64,000 bases of DNA from CAYRES01 sp964423425 (lineage in GTDB: Bacteria; Actinomycetota; Thermoleophilia; RBG-16-64-13): positions 62,001 through 126,000 of the forward strand of contig CAYRES010000007.1 in assembly GCA_964423425.1 (NCBI GenBank), written 5' to 3'. The notes beneath the pieces were generated by a model, which searched no databases, was not told where the DNA came from, and saw only the letters and a list, made by a program, of their open reading frames with translations. Made by a program: the position numbers and the translations under genes. The stretch's first letter is position 1. The number at the start of each line of letters is the position of its first letter. This document shows, piece after piece, positions 9,544 to 18,190 of this stretch.

Positions 9544-11232
9544 ATGTCTCGGGTTGGGCGCACCCGGGGACACGGATCCGAGCCGGGTTCGTGCTACTTG
9601 GGCCTCGAGTCTCGCGGCCCTCTCACCTCAGGGGCGGTACCGGGCGTGTTCAGGCGCGGCCCGCTGCGGACCCGTCGGGCCGCCTTCCTTCTCCTGGTGC
9701 TGGCCGCCGCGTGCGCGTGTGCCGTCCTGCCGGTTGCATCCGCCGCCGCCTTCCCGGACGTCTCATCGGAGCTCCCGGCGAGCGATGCCATTCAGTACCT
9801 CACGAGCGCGAAGGTCATCTCCGGCTACGAGGACGGCACCTTCCGCCCCGAGATCAACCTCAACCGCGGTCAGGCCGCCAAGATACTCGTGCTGCAGAAC
9901 GGCCTGCAGCCGGCGGCCAAGGTTGGCTCCACCTTCAAGGATCTCGAGGCGGTGTACGGCCGCTACGTGGAGACCGCCGCCTCCCGGGGCTGGATAGGTG
10001 GCTACGCCGATGGCACCTTCCGCACCTACGACAGCATGCAGCGCCAGCACATGGCGGCTGTTGTCGCGAAGAGCTTGGGTTGGGAGCAGGATGCTCGGGC
10101 ACTATCCACCGCCCAGGTGGCCGCCATCCTCAAGGGTTTCCCCGACTTCGCACAGGTGTCGGCCGAGGCGCGGCCCTACATGGCACTCGCCGTGTCCCGG
10201 GGCCTCTTCGCCGGGGACGCTCAAGGGCGGCTCAAACCCACCGACGGCATCACTCGGGCCCAGTTCGCCCTGGTGGCCTACCGGGCCGAACTCAGCCGGC
10301 TCACCGTGGTGGAGGGTGTGCGGGCGAGTTCCAATCACCCCGACAAGACCCGAGTGGTCTTCGACCTCTCCTCGGCACCCACGGTGTCGCTGCAGAAGCT
10401 CGCCGGATCCAGTGTTCTCACCATCGAGCTGACCAGGGCAGCCGTCTCCGGCCTGCAATTGGACGCCACCGTAGCTGGTTCCGACGAGGTGCAGGCTTGT
10501 GCCGCCCGTCAGCTCAGCCACCGACCGCAGAACGTGCGTCTCTCCGTCACCCTGAAACGGTTCAGCCGCTATGAGGTGAGCGTGATCGGACCCTCCGACG
10601 GCTTGGGCCATCGTCTGGTGGTCGACATCTTCCGACGCAATGACGGCCCTCCCGGCGACGGTCCGCCCTTGGTCTGTCTCGATGCGGGTCATGGCGGCTC
10701 CGACAGTGGGGCGGTCGGAGTCACAGACCTCAAGGAGAAGGACATCAATCTCACTCTCACCCTCCTCGTCGACCAGATGCTGCGCGACGCCGGTCTCCGC
10801 ACCGTGCTCACCCGCGACTCAGACACGTACCCCACCCTGAGAGAGAGGGCCCAACTCGCCAACCAGGCTCAGGCCACCATCTTTGTGAGCATCCACAACA
10901 ACGCCCACCCGGGCTACCCGGGTACGAGCGGCACCGAGACCTTCTACCAGGGGACTCCCGACAAGTATTCGGCGGAGGGCCGGAAGTTGGCGGAAGCCAT
11001 ACAGCGGAACCTCATCGCCACGATCCAGTCGAAAGACCGGGGAGCGAAGACACATTGGAACCGGCTGGTGGTGCTGAACGAGACCAACATGCCCGCCGCC
11101 CTGACAGAGGTGGGATTCCTCACCAGTCCGGAGGAAGAGGCGAAGCTCCGTGATCCAGAGTACGTGTTGGCGGCCGCCGAAGGCATCGCGAACGGTATTC
11201 TCGAGTACCTCGGTTGGCCAAAGATCGCATGA
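9544..11232 (+). CDS. SLH-anchored N-acetylmuramoyl-L-alanine amidase (Amidase_3)
   Basis: A 562-residue exported wall hydrolase. After a long N-terminus and a hydrophobic signal segment (AAFLLLVLAAACACAVLPVA), three SLH repeats cover about residues 75-250 (GYEDGTFRPEINLNRGQAA is the first). An AMIN-like domain follows (VVFDLSSAPTVSLQKLAGS). The C-terminal 190 residues are Amidase_3 with every zinc and catalytic motif: DAGHGGSDSGA, KEKDINL, SIHNNA and TEVGFL. It cuts the amide bond between MurNAc and L-Ala. Unlike its neighbours its SLH domains are N-terminal. GTG 9646 is an alternative start. It is 3 bp downstream of the M23 gene. Confidence 0.93.
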   Translation: MSRVGRTRGHGSEPGSCYLGLESRGPLTSGAVPGVFRRGPLRTRRAAFLLLVLAAACACAVLPVASAAAFPDVSSELPASDAIQYLTSAKVISGYEDGTFRPEINLNRGQAAKILVLQNGLQPAAKVGSTFKDLEAVYGRYVETAASRGWIGGYADGTFRTYDSMQRQHMAAVVAKSLGWEQDARALSTAQVAAILKGFPDFAQVSAEARPYMALAVSRGLFAGDAQGRLKPTDGITRAQFALVAYRAELSRLTVVEGVRASSNHPDKTRVVFDLSSAPTVSLQKLAGSSVLTIELTRAAVSGLQLDATVAGSDEVQACAARQLSHRPQNVRLSVTLKRFSRYEVSVIGPSDGLGHRLVVDIFRRNDGPPGDGPPLVCLDAGHGGSDSGAVGVTDLKEKDINLTLTLLVDQMLRDAGLRTVLTRDSDTYPTLRERAQLANQAQATIFVSIHNNAHPGYPGTSGTETFYQGTPDKYSAEGRKLAEAIQRNLIATIQSKDRGAKTHWNRLVVLNETNMPAALTEVGFLTSPEEEAKLRDPEYVLAAAEGIANGILEYLGWPKIA

Positions 11233-13268
11233 GCCCCGTCGGCACCCACAGCGGCCGCGGAAGCGGGTCTCCCCCTCGTGACGGCACCTTTGGGGCCCCT
11301 GCTGCTTGGAGATTGGTCTCTCATGGCCTCGTTGCCGTCGCGTGCTCCCTGCTTGTCGTCTGTGTCGCGCTTGTCTTTCCGGGCTTCGCTCGTGCCTCGG
11401 GGGATTTCGTGTTCCAAGGGCGGGGCTGGGGCCACGGGGTGGGCATGAGCCAGTGGGGCGCGTGGGCGGCGGCCCGCGACGGCCGCTCATATGAGTGGAT
11501 ACTCTCGCTGTACTACCCGGGTGCGGTACTGGGGCAGCTCGAGAACCCGGATCGCGAGGTCAAGGTCAAGATATCGAGTGAACCCTGGAAGAGCGTGAGC
11601 GTCATCACCCAGAACTACACGCAGGTCGATCTCCACGCTGCTGCCACCGATATGGTGCTCGTGAAGCGGGCCGGCAGCACTGAGACCACGGAACGTATCG
11701 GTTCCGGGGAGTTCTTGAACGCCACGCCCAACGACGGGAAGGTGTTCGTCTTCACCGAGAGAGGCGGCCATCAGGGGCCCTTCGACTGGGTGGAAGCCCG
11801 GCCGGTGTCGCAGGACGGCAGGGTGGGTATCCAGCTGCGCACGTCGAGCGAAGGTTCGGCTCTGGCCAAGCGCGAGTATTGGGGCAGCATGCGGGTGGAA
11901 CCCTCTTCCACCGCGGGCCGCCTCAACGTATACAACCAGGTGCCGATGGAGAAGTACCTTCGCTCAATCGGCGAGGTGGAGTACGACTGGGCCCAGCCGG
12001 GCGCCGCCCGTTACGCGCTCGAGGCGGTGAAGGCCCAGACGGTGGCCGCCCGCACCTATGTGGCGGAGAAGCTCTCCCGTACCACCTTCATCCACGACAA
12101 CGGCTATGACCTCGCCTATCTCGGGTACCTCACCCGCGGCACAGCCTCTGCCCCGCCCTACGTCTTCGAGGAACGCTTCGCCGGTGTTCCGCTCGCAGCT
12201 GAAGAGACCGCCGGAGAGGTCCTCCGCCACAACGGCGCACTCATCGAGAGCTTCTTCTCCGCCCACTCCGGCGGCTACACCACCGCCTGGTACACATCGA
12301 AGTATCCTTACCTGCCCGCCACCTTCGACCCCTACAGCCTCGAGGCTCCACCGAGTGCTCCCGGCCCGGGTTTCCCCTGGACCTTCACCATCAGCCAGAG
12401 CGCCTTCTCCGGCCGGGTGAACGGGATGCCCGACGTCAACGGCAGCCGTGTGGACGTGGGGGCGGTGCAGCGCGTGGAGGTGGCTTCGCGTGACACGGCT
12501 GATCCCGAGAGCCACGTGGCAAACCTGCGTCTCATCGGCGACAAGGGTACAGCGGTGGTCCGGGCCCACAGCATGATAGGGGTGGGCAAACCCTTCTCGT
12601 ACAACGAGATGCGCTCCACTCTCATTCTGAGCATCACGAACCCCCGGCCCGATCTCCCGCCGGGGGAGTTCACCGACGTGGGCCACGGTCACATGTACTA
12701 TGAGGAGATCAAGCAGATCGCACTCGAAGGGCTCATGGGCGGCTACGACAGCGGCGAGTTCCGGCCCGAGGCGAGCGTGTCGCGTTGGCAGTTCGCCAAG
12801 ATAGCCGTAGGGCTGCACAATCTCATCTTTCCCGACGATCCCATCCCGCTGCTCGACGTTGCCGACGCCCCATTCTGGGATGTCTGGGCCAGGCCGGGAG
12901 TGCTGGGGGACGAATCCGACTGGGTGGCGGCCGCCAAGAAGGCGGGGTTGGTACGTGGGGTGACCGAGACCAGCTTCGGTCCCTACAACGCTGTGCAGCG
13001 CGACCAACTGGCCACGATGCTGGTGCGGGCCATGGGCTTTGAGGACGAGGCCGCGGCCCTGCCTCCGCAGACACCCGGCTTCGCCGACGTCTCGGCCGCC
13101 GGCCCCCATGCCTCCGCGGCCACCTATCTGCGTCACCTGGGAGTGCTGCAGGGCATGGAGAGCCCGGTGGGCAGCGGCATCTATGTGCTGAACGCCGCCG
13201 AGCCCACCAAGCGCATGCACGTGGCCGTCATCATCTCGCGCCTTCTGGGGTTGCAGGACGGGCTGTAG
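11229..13268 (+). CDS. SpoIID/LytB-domain protein with C-terminal SLH domains
   Basis: A 679-residue exported protein of the SpoIID/LytB family (SpoIID is a lytic transglycosylase in endospore formers; LytB of B. subtilis modifies an amidase). Signal segment GLVAVACSLLVVCVALVFPG. SpoIID signatures are RGWGHGVGMSQWGAWAAA, PMEKYLRSIGEV, ALEAVKAQTVAARTYV and HSGGYT. The last 210 residues carry three SLH repeats (GGYDSGEFRPEASVSRWQFA is the first). ATG 11229 overlaps the amidase stop (ATGA). SpoIID-like genes are common outside endospore formers, so this alone does not imply sporulation. It ends the first coupled operon. Confidence 0.9.
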   Translation: MSPVGTHSGRGSGSPPRDGTFGAPAAWRLVSHGLVAVACSLLVVCVALVFPGFARASGDFVFQGRGWGHGVGMSQWGAWAAARDGRSYEWILSLYYPGAVLGQLENPDREVKVKISSEPWKSVSVITQNYTQVDLHAAATDMVLVKRAGSTETTERIGSGEFLNATPNDGKVFVFTERGGHQGPFDWVEARPVSQDGRVGIQLRTSSEGSALAKREYWGSMRVEPSSTAGRLNVYNQVPMEKYLRSIGEVEYDWAQPGAARYALEAVKAQTVAARTYVAEKLSRTTFIHDNGYDLAYLGYLTRGTASAPPYVFEERFAGVPLAAEETAGEVLRHNGALIESFFSAHSGGYTTAWYTSKYPYLPATFDPYSLEAPPSAPGPGFPWTFTISQSAFSGRVNGMPDVNGSRVDVGAVQRVEVASRDTADPESHVANLRLIGDKGTAVVRAHSMIGVGKPFSYNEMRSTLILSITNPRPDLPPGEFTDVGHGHMYYEEIKQIALEGLMGGYDSGEFRPEASVSRWQFAKIAVGLHNLIFPDDPIPLLDVADAPFWDVWARPGVLGDESDWVAAAKKAGLVRGVTETSFGPYNAVQRDQLATMLVRAMGFEDEAAALPPQTPGFADVSAAGPHASAATYLRHLGVLQGMESPVGSGIYVLNAAEPTKRMHVAVIISRLLGLQDGL

Positions 13269-13364
13269 GGCGGGCAGTGGGGCGCATCGGCCGGTTTGCC
13301 CCGCCCAGGCCGCCCGGCTTGGTGCCGGCCGGCCCTGCGAGGGCTCACTCTGGGGATGCGGCGC

Positions 13365-13370
13365 TATAAT
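13365..13370 (+). promoter_or_regulatory. -10 box TATAAT, leaderless promoter
   Basis: A consensus TATAAT ends 6 bases before ATG 13377, placing the transcript start at or next to the A of the ATG. No good -35 hexamer and no ribosome binding site are visible, which suits a leaderless actinobacterial transcript. Confidence 0.65.
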
Positions 13371-13376
13371 CCAGGC

Positions 13377-15212
13377 ATGACCGCAGGGCGAAACACCGTC
13401 CGGTGTGTGCGTTGGTGGGGGGTGGTCATCCTTCTCCTTGCCGTACTACCCGCATTCCTCCTTCTCGTGCCATCAGGTGGGGCCGCAGCGGCGCCGGTCA
13501 ACGCCGCCACACCGCCACCCACGGCTGCACCGCCCTCGACTGGCTCTCCTCCGGTCACCCTTGGTGCAGTTGCCTCGCCACCGGCTTCCCTGTCGGAGCG
13601 GGGAGCCATCGTGGTGGGAGGCGAGCCCAAGTTCTTGCTGCGTGACGCGAGCCGGGAGCGGTCCGGTGAGCGCCTCTTTGTGAGCGACTTTGCCGGCGAC
13701 CGTGTGGTCGTGGTCGATCTCGACAGCGGTCTCGCCGTCGGCAGTCTGCAGGTGCCCGGAGGTCCGGCAGGGCTCGCCCTATCGGAGAAGAGCGGGTGGC
13801 TCTTTGTGGCCTCCTACTGGGGCGACTCCATATACCGCTTCGATGTCTCCGACCTGGGACGGCCGCCGCTCGTGCGATTCACGGGCGGTGACTCCTGCCC
13901 GTGGGACCTCCAGTCGATCCGGGGCGCGAATGGCCGCGAGTACGTGGCTGCGACGCTCCACCATCGCGACTCCTTGATTCTCCTCGATCCCGCCACTCTC
14001 GACACGGTCGTCTCCTTCCCCACCGCCTGGTTCCCCTACATGATGGACGTGGATCAGGAGAGAGGCCTGCTGTTCGCCGTCGCCTACGGCGGTCCTCTGG
14101 GGGGTGAGTTGCTGTGCGTGGACGTCACGACGCTCACCGAGATGTGGCGGGTGCCCGCCGGGCGCGGGGCCTTCGATGTGTGCGTGTACCCGGGAAACAA
14201 AGCCGGTGGAGCACCGGAGGCGGGGTCTCTCTTCGTGGTCGATTTCAATGGGCAGGCCGTGAAGGTCTTTGGAGCCGGAGGGGAGGAGAGAGGTTCCTTT
14301 CGGCTGGAGGGTACGCCGCGTCATGCCGTGTTCGACGAGGAAGGGGAGCGTTTCTTCGTGTCGTTGCAGGCGCGCGGCCGGGTGGCGGAGATCGCTTCGG
14401 GGCCCAGAGAGGTCGTGGGCGCCGTGAGTGTGGGGTCCCGCCCCGGGCCGCTCGCGTGGATGGATGTGGCGTTGCCATTCGCGCCTGTGGGCGAGCCCGG
14501 TCCGCCGATCTCCCCGCATCTCGTTGTCGGAAACCAGGGTGACGGCACGCTGTCGATACTCGGTCCCGGAGGGGCGGTCGCCGAGTTCACCGACGTGCCG
14601 CCCGGCCACCTCTTTGCCCGCGATATCCGGGTGCTCGTGCTGAGGGGGGCCTTGAGTGGGTATCCGCCCGAGTCCGGCGGGGCCGCCGGCAGCCCGCTCT
14701 TCCGGCCTGACGGCCCGCTTGCCCGGGCCCAAGCGGCAAAGGTGGTGGTGGGGGCCCTGTCGCTCCACACGGCCGAGATCGAGCCCGCCGCCCTCGACTT
14801 CACCGATGTCCCGCCCGAGACGGGCACGTATCCCTTCGACTACGTGCAGGAGGCGGTGCGCGCGGGCATTGTGAGTGGCGTGTCGGCTGCGCCGCCCCGC
14901 TTCTCTCCTTACACGCCGGTGACCCGCCTTCAGCTTCTGCGCATGCTGGTGCGGGCGGCGGAAGCGGTGGGTACTCCACTACCTGTGGGCCGGGGGCCCT
15001 CGCCCTTCTACGATATCGGGCCCGCCCACCCCGATTTCGGCGTCGTCATGACCGCCTACCGGGCGGGGTTGACGGCGGGCGTCCCCGGGGCGGACGGCCG
15101 TCTGCGCCTGCAGGGCTACGATCCGGCCACCCGGGGGCAGACCGCCCGCATGGTGTGCAATCTGCTGGCTGCGCTCGGCCACGCAGTTACCTTCGGCGCG
15201 CCGGCAGGGTAA
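13377..15212 (+). CDS. Secreted beta-propeller (YVTN-like) protein with three SLH domains
   Basis: A 611-residue exported protein. Signal segment VVILLLAVLPAFLLLVPSGG, then a low-complexity Ala/Thr/Pro linker. Residues about 70-390 form a repeating pattern typical of YVTN/NHL beta-propellers (RLFVSDFAGDRVVVVDLDSG; GWLFVASYWGDSIYRFDVSD). The last 210 residues are three SLH repeats (FRPDGPLARAQAAK; FSPYTPVTRLQLLR; GYDPATRGQTARM). Probably a surface-displayed binding or scaffold protein; no catalytic motif is visible. The start at ATG 13377 is chosen because TATAAT lies 6 bases upstream; an in-frame start at 13296 lies before the promoter. Confidence 0.82.
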   Translation: MTAGRNTVRCVRWWGVVILLLAVLPAFLLLVPSGGAAAAPVNAATPPPTAAPPSTGSPPVTLGAVASPPASLSERGAIVVGGEPKFLLRDASRERSGERLFVSDFAGDRVVVVDLDSGLAVGSLQVPGGPAGLALSEKSGWLFVASYWGDSIYRFDVSDLGRPPLVRFTGGDSCPWDLQSIRGANGREYVAATLHHRDSLILLDPATLDTVVSFPTAWFPYMMDVDQERGLLFAVAYGGPLGGELLCVDVTTLTEMWRVPAGRGAFDVCVYPGNKAGGAPEAGSLFVVDFNGQAVKVFGAGGEERGSFRLEGTPRHAVFDEEGERFFVSLQARGRVAEIASGPREVVGAVSVGSRPGPLAWMDVALPFAPVGEPGPPISPHLVVGNQGDGTLSILGPGGAVAEFTDVPPGHLFARDIRVLVLRGALSGYPPESGGAAGSPLFRPDGPLARAQAAKVVVGALSLHTAEIEPAALDFTDVPPETGTYPFDYVQEAVRAGIVSGVSAAPPRFSPYTPVTRLQLLRMLVRAAEAVGTPLPVGRGPSPFYDIGPAHPDFGVVMTAYRAGLTAGVPGADGRLRLQGYDPATRGQTARMVCNLLAALGHAVTFGAPAG

Positions 15213-15215
15213 GCT
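15210..15215 (+). promoter_or_regulatory. -10 box TAAGCT, leaderless promoter overlapping the upstream stop codon
   Basis: TAAGCT (TANNNT) ends 6 bases before ATG 15222 and its first three bases are the TAA stop of the preceding gene. No ribosome binding site precedes the ATG, so this looks like another leaderless start. Confidence 0.5.
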
Positions 15216-15221
15216 ATCGGC

Positions 15222-17348
15222 ATGCCATTCTTCGCTTCTTCCAGCAGGGTGCTCGACAGCGCGGGCTCACACTGCACGGCGTCGGGCAGGGTCTCCTCAC
15301 GCAGCACCGTGTGCCTCTTTGCCGCGCGTCTCCATCTGCGCCTGCTCGCCCCGGCCATCTGCGTGGTGCTGATTCTGGCGGTGGGTATGGGTGCCGTGGG
15401 TCTTGCCGGCACCGCCGGCCTCGCTGCCGCCCCGGCTCTCGCCGCCCCGAGTGAGGCCCCGAGCGAGGCTCCAAGCGATTCTTCGAACGATGCTCATCTC
15501 ACGGCCTCGGCCGTCCCCGAGCGCCAGGTGGGGGAGGTGGAGGACTTCCACATCCTCGACTTCGACACTCAACAGAACACCACGGTCCGGGCCGTGCTCC
15601 GGCACGTCGGCGAGCACTGCCTCGTCTATACGCCGCAGGCCACCCCTCTCCCCTCCATGGTACCGTCTGCTATCGCCTCCGAATTCGACACCAACGTGTA
15701 CCCGTCGGTGACCGCGAACCTGGGAGGGCCGCCCGACCCGGGCATCGACGGCGACCCCCGCATCACGATCCTGCTCTACAGCTTCGGCAACCAGTCGGTG
15801 GCCGGATACTTCTATCCGGGCGACATCGATCCCGAAGGCACGGGAGCGCCCGACTCCAACCGGCGCGAGATGATCTATCTGAATCTCGATCGGGTGCGGT
15901 TCGACCCGGTGGTGGCCGGCTCCGTGGCGGCGCACGAGTTCGCCCATCTCGTCCACTACTACCGTGACTTCATGCTCGCTCCACCCCATCAGCGTGCACC
16001 GGAAGCCCGCTGGATCGACGAGGGCCTCTCCATGCACGCGGAGCTCGTCTCCGGCTACAGTGCCTACGCCTGGGCGGAACTCTCCGCCTTCGCCTCGCAA
16101 CCCAACAAGAACCTCACCTCGTGGGCGGGAGGTTACTTGAACGACTACGGGGCGAGCTATCTCTTCGTCACCTACCTGGCGGAGAGGATGGGGCAGGCTT
16201 TTGTGCCGGTCTTGGTGCAGGAACCCGCGAACGGCGTAGGTGGGGTGAATGCCGCCCTCAGCACCTGGGGAGCTTTCGAGACCTTCGACACCATCTTCGA
16301 CGACTGGGTGGTGGCGAACTACCTCGACGGCAGGCTTCCCGGTTTCCGTCCCTGGGGCTATGCGCTGCTCAACATCGCCGCGCAGGCGGCGCCGGTGGCC
16401 GGTCCTCTCCCACGGGTGGGGACGGTTGCCGGGCTTCAGAACTTCGCCGCGTCGTACGTGGAGTTGGACCTCCAGCCTCCCGAGGCAGAGATCAGGGTGG
16501 TGATCGACGGAGAGGACGGCGCTCCCCTCCGGGCGGCGCTCGTCAGCTGGAATGAATCCGGCGAGGGTGGGGTGGTCGTCACACACGTACCCTTGAATCC
16601 GATGACAGCCGGGGGTTGGGCGGAGGCGCCACTCGATTTCGAGCGCCATGCTCTTGCCCTGTGGGCACGGGGGGCCGAGGGGGCGCCCGATACCTTCTGG
16701 GTGCGCTACAGCCTGGCGGCCGATCCGCCGCGCGACGTCCAGTTCCTCGACGTCGACAGCGACCATCTCTTCTTCCCCTACATCGACAGGCTGGTGGCCG
16801 AGGGGGCCATAGGGGGCCGGGAGGTGCCCGCCGGCTCCGGACTCCTGTATTTCCAATCGGGCGACCCGGTGCTCAGGGCTCAGTTCGCCAAGATGGCGAT
16901 GGAAGTGGCCGGCCTCCACACCGAGGAGATAGAGAACCTCGACTCGCCCACCTTCAGCGACGTGCACCCGCAGTACGAGGGGGGCGAGCCCCTACCCTAC
17001 CCCTTCGATTACATCGAGGAGGCTGCGGAGGCCGGCATCGCGGGAGGTTACACAGACGGGCGCTTCGGCCCTTGGGATCCGATGACGCGTATCCAGTTGG
17101 TGCGGATGATACTTCGCACGGCAGACGCGGTGGGTGCTCCCCTGCCCGCCTACCTTGGGGCAGAGGAGGTGTTCGCCGACCTCACGTCCGGCAGCCCCCT
17201 CTACACGGAGGTCATGACGGCATACGCCAACGGTATCCTGAATGGGTCCCCAGGTCTCGATGGCAGGCTGTACTTCCGGCCCTGGGATACGGCTTCCCGG
17301 GGGCATGTATCCAAGATGACCGCCAACCTGCTCGGCCTCATAAGGTAG
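15222..17348 (+). CDS. Secreted M30-like zinc metallopeptidase with three SLH domains
   Basis: A 708-residue exported protein with an unusually long N-region before the hydrophobic signal segment (LLAPAICVVLILAVGMGAVG). Residues about 140-380 resemble M30/hyicolysin-type metallopeptidases: GNQSVAGYFYPGDIDPEG, EMIYLNLD, the HExxH zinc site HEFAHLVHY (near residue 238) and the downstream glutamate in WIDEGLSMHAE. The C-terminal 210 residues hold three SLH repeats (GGYTDGRFGPWDPMTRIQLV is the clearest). A surface-anchored protease that could process S-layer or exogenous proteins; the substrate is unknown. Start chosen at ATG 15222 from the adjacent -10 box. Confidence 0.82.
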   Translation: MPFFASSSRVLDSAGSHCTASGRVSSRSTVCLFAARLHLRLLAPAICVVLILAVGMGAVGLAGTAGLAAAPALAAPSEAPSEAPSDSSNDAHLTASAVPERQVGEVEDFHILDFDTQQNTTVRAVLRHVGEHCLVYTPQATPLPSMVPSAIASEFDTNVYPSVTANLGGPPDPGIDGDPRITILLYSFGNQSVAGYFYPGDIDPEGTGAPDSNRREMIYLNLDRVRFDPVVAGSVAAHEFAHLVHYYRDFMLAPPHQRAPEARWIDEGLSMHAELVSGYSAYAWAELSAFASQPNKNLTSWAGGYLNDYGASYLFVTYLAERMGQAFVPVLVQEPANGVGGVNAALSTWGAFETFDTIFDDWVVANYLDGRLPGFRPWGYALLNIAAQAAPVAGPLPRVGTVAGLQNFAASYVELDLQPPEAEIRVVIDGEDGAPLRAALVSWNESGEGGVVVTHVPLNPMTAGGWAEAPLDFERHALALWARGAEGAPDTFWVRYSLAADPPRDVQFLDVDSDHLFFPYIDRLVAEGAIGGREVPAGSGLLYFQSGDPVLRAQFAKMAMEVAGLHTEEIENLDSPTFSDVHPQYEGGEPLPYPFDYIEEAAEAGIAGGYTDGRFGPWDPMTRIQLVRMILRTADAVGAPLPAYLGAEEVFADLTSGSPLYTEVMTAYANGILNGSPGLDGRLYFRPWDTASRGHVSKMTANLLGLIR

Positions 17349-17419
17349 CCAGCACCTCCGATCCCCCGGCTTCCCGGGCGGCACCTGCCGGGGTGGGGCG
17401 ATGCCTGCCGGGGGGATGT

Positions 17420-17436
17420 CCGTTTCACCGAAACGG
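17420..17436 (+). promoter_or_regulatory. Dyad CCGTTTC-acc-GAAACGG upstream of the sigma factor gene
   Basis: A perfect 7-bp inverted repeat with a 3-base centre, about 56 bases upstream of the predicted transcript start of the ECF-type sigma gene. The position suits an activator or autoregulatory site; a short terminator for the upstream gene is less likely because no T-tract follows. Confidence 0.4.
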
Positions 17437-17468
17437 GGCGCGTGGAGGGCGGCTGCCCCGGGACCGTC

Positions 17469-17474
17469 TATTAT
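17469..17474 (+). promoter_or_regulatory. -10 box TATTAT of the sigma factor gene
   Basis: TATTAT ends 9 bases before ATG 17484, again predicting a transcript with almost no leader. No -35 consensus is obvious at the expected distance. Confidence 0.5.
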
Positions 17475-17483
17475 TGGGTGGGC

Positions 17484-18146
17484 ATGGATCGCTATCGTCG
17501 CACATCGTCGAAGGCCACCACGCTTCCTTCTTTCAAGGGGGCGGCCGGTGGCCCCACGTCGGACGATGTGGGGGATGGTGCTCCCCTCTCCCGCCGCCCT
17601 TATTCGGAGGAGGAGCTGGTGCGCCACGCCCGTGACGGCGACCACTCGGCGGTCGAGGCCCTCTACGGCGCCCACTACGATCAGGTGTACCGCTACGTGT
17701 TCTTCCGGGTCGGCTGCCCCCATGCGGCCGAGGATGTCACGAGCGCGGTGTTCATGGCCATGGTGAAGGGGCTGCCGCGCTACAAACACACAGGGAAGCC
17801 CTTCCTGGCCTGGCTCTACGCGATAGCACAGAAGCAGGTGGCCTACTTCCATCGCGGCAATTCGCGCAAGAAGACCGAACTCGACCTGGAGGCGGCGGCC
17901 GAGATGTTGGCCGACACCGCCGGCCCGGACGCCACCCTCGAGGAGCGCGAGCGCAGCCGGAGGCTGGCCGAAGCACTCCGCGAACTTCCCGCCACCCAGC
18001 GGGAGGTGCTCTTGATGCGTTTCGTACTGTCGCTCCCCCTGTCCGAGGCCGCCGCCGTACTCGACCGCTCCGAGGGTGCCGTCAAGCAGTTGCAGATGCG
18101 TGCCCTGGCCGGCCTGCGTGACATCTTGGGAGACCATCGTCCGTAG
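17484..18146 (+). CDS. RNA polymerase sigma-70 family (ECF-type) sigma factor
   Basis: A 220-residue sigma factor. Region 2 is visible at residues about 45-115 (YGAHYDQVYRYVFFRVG, CPHAAEDVTSAVFMAM, LAWLYAIAQ) and region 4 at about 155-210 (LRELPATQREVLLMRFV; LSEAAAVLDRSEGAVKQLQM, a helix-turn-helix). There is no region 1.1 or 3, as in ECF sigmas. It lies between SLH-protein genes and is followed by a membrane protein with the layout of an anti-sigma partner. It may control the surface-protein genes around it; the dyad at 17420-17436 is a candidate site. Start ATG 17484 is chosen from the adjacent -10 box. Confidence 0.87.
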   Translation: MDRYRRTSSKATTLPSFKGAAGGPTSDDVGDGAPLSRRPYSEEELVRHARDGDHSAVEALYGAHYDQVYRYVFFRVGCPHAAEDVTSAVFMAMVKGLPRYKHTGKPFLAWLYAIAQKQVAYFHRGNSRKKTELDLEAAAEMLADTAGPDATLEERERSRRLAEALRELPATQREVLLMRFVLSLPLSEAAAVLDRSEGAVKQLQMRALAGLRDILGDHRP

Positions 18147-18190
18147 GCCGTAACCTTTCTCCCCCTTCTGCAATAAGGCAGGTGATGATC

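Noticed and set aside
11229..13268. Evidence for endospore formation from SpoIID
   Set aside because: The SpoIID/LytB domain is widespread in non-sporulating bacteria, and this copy carries SLH domains and lies in a wall operon; no other sporulation gene is present.
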